Source: Enterobacter sp. 10-1
GTDB lineage: Bacteria; Pseudomonadota; Gammaproteobacteria; Enterobacterales; Enterobacteriaceae
Assembly: GCA_002270295.1 (NCBI GenBank)
Contig: NISF01000011.1
Span: forward strand, 22,274 to 86,273
Direction: 5' to 3'
Length of the DNA: 64,000 nt
Shown: in pieces, positions 60,412 to 64,000 of the stretch
Numbering within the stretch: position 1 is the stretch's first letter
How the letters are laid out: every line of letters begins with the position of its first letter
Program-made: the position numbers and the translations under genes
Notes under the pieces: generated by a model
The model's database searches: none
Seen by the model: the letters and a program-made list of their open reading frames with translations, nothing else
What the model was told of the DNA's origin: nothing

Positions 60412-61574
60412 CGCTCAATACTTCTCAGGTCAGTTACTACATGACTCAACGTAAAAAAGGGGCAACCCAGCATATCTCGGCCATGAAGGCCGGTATCTCT
60501 GTCCGATCTGGTCGCCGGATCGAGAAAGAACAGTGGTCGAAAGCCGGTGAACGCCACTGGCGAACGCGTAAAGATCCACTTGAAGCTGTGTGGGACAGCG
60601 AGCTTGTCCCTTTGCCGGCCGGCGCAGGCAGTGACAAGGTTCCCGGGCGCGATATCAACATGATGGCCGCTCAGGTCAGCCTTTTCAACACCGAAAAAGT
60701 GAATTTTGAACCCGGGATGAATACCGTCAACCTGCCGGTGCGCGGATTTATCACCACGGACAGCGACGGGCGGCAGTCGGTGATGCTGGTGAAAACCGGT
60801 ACCGGCGGGGTGTCTGCGACGGTTCCCGTGCTGAACGCCGTGCGTGACAAGGCCACCGGTCTGGATAAAATCACGGTGCCGGCGGTGGCCGGGGCCCCGT
60901 CAAGGACGATTCTGGTGAATCCGGTACCGGTCGGTCCTGCGGCACCGTCCCACACCGGGAACAGTACACCGGTTCCGGTGACGCCGGTACATACCGGTAC
61001 GGAGGTGAAACAGGCTGACAGCATCGTCACCACCACGTTCCCGGCCGCGGACATGCCACCACTGCAGGACTTCATCTACTGGCAGCCCGATGCGACCGGG
61101 ACGGGCGTGGAGCCCATCTATGTTATTCTGAACAGTCCTTATGGTGAAACTAACGCAAAGGGTAAATACAGTGGACGCCCTTATCATACCGACAGAGCTG
61201 GCGGCCCCGTTCAGAACCTGGACTGGAAAACAACCACGATTGACCGGACAGGCGTGGATAAGGTGAAACTGCATACAGGACGGTTTGGCGAATCCCCGGA
61301 TAACAAAGTGATGATTGAGCGCCTGGAAAAAATCCTGAAGGGAGAATTACAGGCTACGGATACAGACAAACGTTTTTATACTCATGAAGTCAGGGAACTG
61401 GAGCGCTACAGGAATCTGGGTATTAAGGACGGTCTAATACCTGAAAATTATGATGAGGTCTGGAATAACACTCATACTGCAACCCTGGAAGATTATAAGA
61501 TAAATGAAAAAGAGCAGCCGTTGTATACACCAGAGGCAAATGAAGCTTATCGCAAAGCAGAGGAGGGTAAATGA
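60408..61574 (+). CDS. IstA N-terminus fused in frame to the C-terminal half of an S-type-pyocin-like bacteriocin
   Basis: One uninterrupted 388-codon frame from a GTG at 60408 with AGGAA six bases upstream. Residues 1-69 (QVSYYMTQRKKGATQHISAM, RSGRRIEK, HWRTRKDPLEAVWDSELVPL) are the N-terminus of an IS21-family IstA transposase. From residue 70 the protein resembles the S-type pyocin domain (VSATVPVLNAVRDKATGLDK, proline/threonine-rich linker). It ends in a toxin-like domain (VDKVKLHTGRFGESPDNKVM, NNTHTATLEDYKINE) seen in bacteriocins and contact-dependent toxins. Receptor-binding and translocation parts are missing. It may be a relic kept with its immunity gene. Confidence 0.8.
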   Translation: MTLNTSQVSYYMTQRKKGATQHISAMKAGISVRSGRRIEKEQWSKAGERHWRTRKDPLEAVWDSELVPLPAGAGSDKVPGRDINMMAAQVSLFNTEKVNFEPGMNTVNLPVRGFITTDSDGRQSVMLVKTGTGGVSATVPVLNAVRDKATGLDKITVPAVAGAPSRTILVNPVPVGPAAPSHTGNSTPVPVTPVHTGTEVKQADSIVTTTFPAADMPPLQDFIYWQPDATGTGVEPIYVILNSPYGETNAKGKYSGRPYHTDRAGGPVQNLDWKTTTIDRTGVDKVKLHTGRFGESPDNKVMIERLEKILKGELQATDTDKRFYTHEVRELERYRNLGIKDGLIPENYDEVWNNTHTATLEDYKINEKEQPLYTPEANEAYRKAEEGK

Positions 61575-61837
61575 TGTTGGACCTTGAAGGTATTTATAAA
61601 AACGAGAGCGTAGAAGACGTTCTTTTGCACTTCGCCTTGCGAACACCCTACCCGGCTATCGATCGGATGTATGTAAATTATAAATTTGATGTAATTTCTA
61701 ATGGTGAGTTATTGAGAACCCACCAACGACTGTTTAAAGAAGGTAAGTTAAAAAAAACTGGTAATCCTCTACCAGAAAAAGGTCCAAACTGGAAAGAGCC
61801 AAAATTCGTGACTGAAAAAAAATACGGCATTAAATAA
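61574..61837 (+). CDS. Probable immunity protein for the adjacent toxin domain
   Basis: An 87-residue protein (MLDLEGIYKNESVEDVLLHF) whose start overlaps the toxin stop (ATGATG), with GAGGG at the right distance for the second ATG. Small size, coupling to a toxin C-terminus and a terminator right after it are the usual marks of bacteriocin immunity genes. The family itself is not recognised. Confidence 0.7.
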   Translation: MLDLEGIYKNESVEDVLLHFALRTPYPAIDRMYVNYKFDVISNGELLRTHQRLFKEGKLKKTGNPLPEKGPNWKEPKFVTEKKYGIK

Positions 61838-61854
61838 TTTTTCCGTTTGACATT

Positions 61855-61885
61855 GAGCCAGCAGATTTATTGCTGGCTCTCTTTT
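61855..61885 (+). terminator. Terminator after the immunity gene
   Basis: GAGCCAGCA (61855-61863) and TGCTGGCTC (61871-61879) form a perfect 9-bp stem followed by TCTTTTTGG. Confidence 0.85.
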
Positions 61886-61944
61886 TGGCTCTGTGGGGTC
61901 TGAAGGGCTCTGTCGCATTAAGAAGTCGTCAGATAACCCAGCGG

Positions 61945-62060
61945 TGGAGCGTGGAGTGGTCAGCGTCGAGCAGGATGTTTAAACCGTTATGGCAGCATGG
62001 CCGGGCGATTTGTTTTGCTGACGGATGGTTCGAATGGGTGAAGGAAGGCGATAAGAAGCA
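61945..62060 (+). pseudogene. Fragment of an SRAP (YedK/HMCES-like) gene
   Basis: The frame reads SASSRMFKPLWQHGRAICFA then [14 protein letters not shown], a stretch characteristic of SOS-response-associated peptidases that crosslink to abasic sites. Neither the catalytic Cys2 region nor the C-terminal part is present. It is cut at about 62060, where the Tn3 transposase remnant starts. Confidence 0.7.
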
Positions 62061-62294
62061 AACCGTCTGGAAGAGCAGGAGTTGTCAGTCCTGGCGCTGC
62101 ATCTGTTGCAGATTTGTCTGGTCTATGTGAACACGCTGATGATCCAGCAGGTACTCCATGAGCCCGTTTGGCTGTCACGAATGAAGGCAGAAGACTTCAG
62201 GGCCCTGACGCCGCTGATTTACGCCCATGTAAACCCCTACGGGATATTTGAACTTGATATGGAAACAAGGTTGCCGATCGAGGTGGTTGGCTGA
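62061..62294 (+). pseudogene. C-terminal remnant of a Tn3-family transposase
   Basis: The frame reads [20 protein letters not shown], then [14 protein letters not shown], and [20 protein letters not shown] to the stop at 62294. This is the C-terminal tail of a Tn3-family TnpA distinct from the intact one at 57061. No inverted repeat was identified next to it. Confidence 0.7.
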
Positions 62295-62320
62295 AAGTTG
62301 GCAGTTATCGCAGCTACCCG

Positions 62321-62865
62321 GTCACTACCCCTAACAGCCCGCCAACGCGGAGATACGCCCCGACGGCGGCTACGCCTTGTCGTGACCACTCCGACAGCGC
62401 ACATAGGCTTCTGTGTCGCTTTCAGCGGGTTTTGGTCTGGCAGGGAGAAGAGATGGATTGGTGGAAACTATCAAATCTGTAACCGGCTACGCCGCCACTC
62501 ACTCACTGAGCCATATTCAACGCCCGCTGGCGCCTCCATGTCGCTTCGCGCCATTCAGTGGACTGGCTGCGCACTGCTCGCCAGTCCGGTATGTATGTGA
62601 TATAAACGATTGTGTTTATAAACACTTTTGTGGATATCGTTATGCTGCTGACCGACTACATTGACAGCGTGTACGGAACGGCACGCGGAAACCGGGCTCG
62701 CTTTCTGAAGGACAACCCGGATATCCTTCCCCAGGAGCTGAGTCGTTGGCTTAAGGCTGGCCTGAAAATCAGGCCAGAGACCGGCGAAATCTACAAGCCC
62801 GTATCACGCCGCGTCAGGATACCGTCGGCGGTTGCCGCCGGGGCTGGCGTCTTTCTCTCTGACAA
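62321..62865. repeat. Diverged second copy of the region downstream of the RepFIIA origin
   Basis: This matches 50035-50580. The non-coding part differs at many positions and has small indels. The part after the palindrome GTGTTTATAAACAC (62612-62625) and the first 75 codons of the RepA4-position gene are almost identical. The match ends at TTTCTCTCTGAC. The second gene copy is truncated there and its frame runs on into rpn sequence. It is probably the scar of a second RepFIIA replicon. Confidence 0.85.
62642..62865 (+). pseudogene. Truncated copy of the RepA4-position gene
   Basis: MLLTDYIDSVYGTARGNRAR onward matches the intact gene at 50359 for about 75 codons, up to VFLSD. The frame continues as a meaningless chimera over the antisense of rpn to 63034. 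Only the DNA-binding-like N-terminus is kept. Confidence 0.8.
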
Positions 62866-63118
62866 CCGTAGAGTTTGCCTGCCAGCGCCGGATCGTCAAA
62901 CTCATCCAGCCACCGGGTGGAGTACGGATACGGGCTGCGTTTACCCGTATAGAACAGCACCGGTATCACCAGTGGCAGTTTTTTATGCCCTGCCTCCAGG
63001 TGGCGCTGCATGGCGCCTACCGCATAGCGTATGAGGCGGAAAGCCATATGTTTGTCCGGCGTTGACTGGTGTTCGACCAGAACATGAATATATCTGTCGT
63101 CGGCTGTAGTTTTCAGGC
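62866..63118 (-). pseudogene. Internal fragment of an rpn-type gene
   Basis: The minus strand reads [20 protein letters not shown] and [20 protein letters not shown], then [14 protein letters not shown]. It is close to the protein encoded at 1-535 but with several substitutions. Both ends are cut, at 62865 by the RepA4-like fragment and at about 63118 by unrelated sequence. Confidence 0.82.
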
Positions 63119-63263
63119 GTTTCTATATCACCATAATCGTCACTTTCATTAACAATTGCGCAGTGGAATTTATGGCCGAGACTCATGAACCAGAGAAGTA
63201 ACCTTGATGAAACACATAAATTCTGCCATTCATCATTCCTCTGGTTCATAAACGCATGTACAC

Positions 63264-63560
63264 TCAGATTTGGGTAAACAGGGCGGTATCGCTTGCCTTT
63301 TCAGCCCCGTCCTGTCCGAATAATTTTGCCTTGCCGCTATGCGGTTTAACATTGCTGGTTTCGGAATACTCCCAGCTTAAAACCGTACTCCCCGCAGAAG
63401 GCCTCAGGGTTTCTGTAAGCATGATAGTGCCGTCTTCTGTGGTGATCGTCAGCGTCACATAATCTCCCGCTACAAGCTCTACAGCCGTTCCGGAAAAATC
63501 GTATCCATATCCGCTACTCAGGTCTGCATAGTAACTTTGTGATATCGCAATTTTACTCAT
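63264..63560 (-). CDS. Hypothetical beta-rich protein
   Basis: A 98-residue protein (MSKIAISQSYYADLSSGYGY) with alternating hydrophobic residues (DYVTLTITTEDGTIMLTETL), suggesting a small beta sandwich. No signal peptide or membrane segment is present. GATGAGG lies nine bases before the ATG. An 11-bp inverted repeat (ATGAACCAGAG at 63185 with CTCTGGTTCAT at 63239) lies just past its stop and may act as a terminator. The family is not recognised. Confidence 0.6.
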   Translation of the reverse strand: MSKIAISQSYYADLSSGYGYDFSGTAVELVAGDYVTLTITTEDGTIMLTETLRPSAGSTVLSWEYSETSNVKPHSGKAKLFGQDGAEKASDTALFTQI

Positions 63561-63873
63561 AAAAAGAACCTCATCATTTGTATCTGTCGCTGGCTACCCG
63601 GAACCAGCAGGAGGACTGTCAAAGACAGCAAGTATATATCGCAATCAATAGCGGCACCAAACAACCATCCATTAATATGATATAAATCAATGAAATATAA
63701 TTCACCGTGCGGTCAGGCATGCTGCACCAAACTGATGGATCCCGGCATTGGCATATACGTGACCGTTGCTCAGGAACATGTAGTACCGTGAAGGGGAGCC
63801 TTTTCTCTGGCCCGCACAGCCGGGTAGCCATTGCTCTGAGGCAGGCTGAGCGACCACTCACTCCACAGGCTTC
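63561..63873. other. Gene-free stretch before the IS element
   Basis: No convincing gene, repeat or terminator was found. The sequence shifts from AT-rich (63640-63700) to GC-rich, consistent with a junction of fragments. Confidence 0.4.
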
Positions 63874-64000
63874 TGTAGTGGTTTACTGAATTTGGCCACC
63901 TGAACAGAGGTGATATGCTCACCTCAGAACATTACAGGTGCCTCAATGAAAAAAAGAAATTTCAGTGCAGAGTTTAAACGCGAATCCGCTCAACTGGTCC
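63874..64000 (+). mobile_element. Left end of an IS3-family insertion sequence, cut by the window edge
   Basis: TGTAGTGGTTTACTGAATTT at 63874 looks like the terminal repeat. After about 70 bases an ATG at 63946 opens a frame reading [18 protein letters not shown], the typical start of an IS3-family OrfA (helix-turn-helix transposase subunit). Only 18 codons are visible. Confidence 0.8.

Noticed and set aside
62612..63034. 140-codon frame starting in the second RepA4-like copy
   Set aside because: Only the first 75 codons past the ATG match the real gene. The rest is antisense of the rpn fragment, so it is a chimera created by the junction, annotated here as a truncated copy.

Overview
The window is a 64 kb segment of a large conjugative F-like plasmid of Enterobacterales; gene families and codon usage point to a host such as Klebsiella, Enterobacter or Citrobacter. 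The replicon is of the RepFIIA type: copB, antisense CopA RNA, tap leader peptide, repA and a downstream origin, at about 47.9-49.8 kb. Partition is by a type Ib parFG locus with a parH-like centromere at 0.87-1.92 kb. No antibiotic resistance gene was found.

Layout. (1) 0-1.9 kb: the 5' part of an Rpn-type nuclease gene, then parH-parF-parG. (2) 2.6-14.0 kb: the conjugative leading region, with nearly every gene on the + strand. It holds a DNA methyltransferase, ardA, a ParB-like protein, psiB, psiA, a second psiB-like gene, an HsdM-like protein lacking the usual catalytic motif, a broken ardB/klcA gene and several unknown small genes. The intergenic gaps carry two families of dispersed, highly structured repeats, and one family shows compensatory base changes. 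(3) 14.0-17.3 kb: the gene X transglycosylase, oriT with a predictable nic site, traM, the finP antisense RNA with traJ, and traY. (4) 17.3-45.9 kb: one long F-type tra operon, traA-L-E-K-B-P-(trbD position)-V-C-trbI-traR-W-orf-U-trbC-N-F-[vapBC on the opposite strand]-orf-trbB-orf-H-G-S-orf-D-I-finO. traR has moved compared with F, and no traT or traX was found. (5) 45.9-47.8 kb: a periplasmic DsbA-like protein, a small membrane protein and a PLD-family nuclease. (6) 47.9-52.8 kb: the replicon and its downstream genes. (7) 53.17-60.07 kb: a complete Tn3-family transposon with 38-bp inverted repeats. It carries a formaldehyde-detoxification operon (frmR, frmA, a VOC-family gene, frmB) and is flanked by a truncated ResD-like tyrosine recombinase. 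(8) 60.07-64.0 kb: a mosaic of broken elements. It includes an SOS box, a decayed small membrane-protein gene, an in-frame fusion of an IS21 IstA N-terminus to the C-terminal half of an S-type-pyocin-like bacteriocin with a coupled probable immunity gene, SRAP and Tn3 transposase remnants, a diverged second copy of the region downstream of the RepFIIA origin joined to an rpn fragment, and the left end of an IS3-family element.

How it works together. TraI, TraY and TraM act at oriT; nic is placed at 14660/14661 on the bottom strand. The T-strand therefore enters the recipient leftward, with the anti-restriction and anti-SOS genes (ardA, psiB, psiA, psiB-like) arriving first. Every + strand leading-region gene can be transcribed with the entering strand as template. 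The structured repeats in front of those genes are therefore good candidates for single-strand promoters of the Frpo type. FinO and FinP restrain traJ and hence the tra operon. parFG, CopA/CopB and vapBC provide stable inheritance. The transposon adds glutathione-dependent formaldehyde oxidation under FrmR control.

Family assignments come from recognising sequence patterns; no database search was run.
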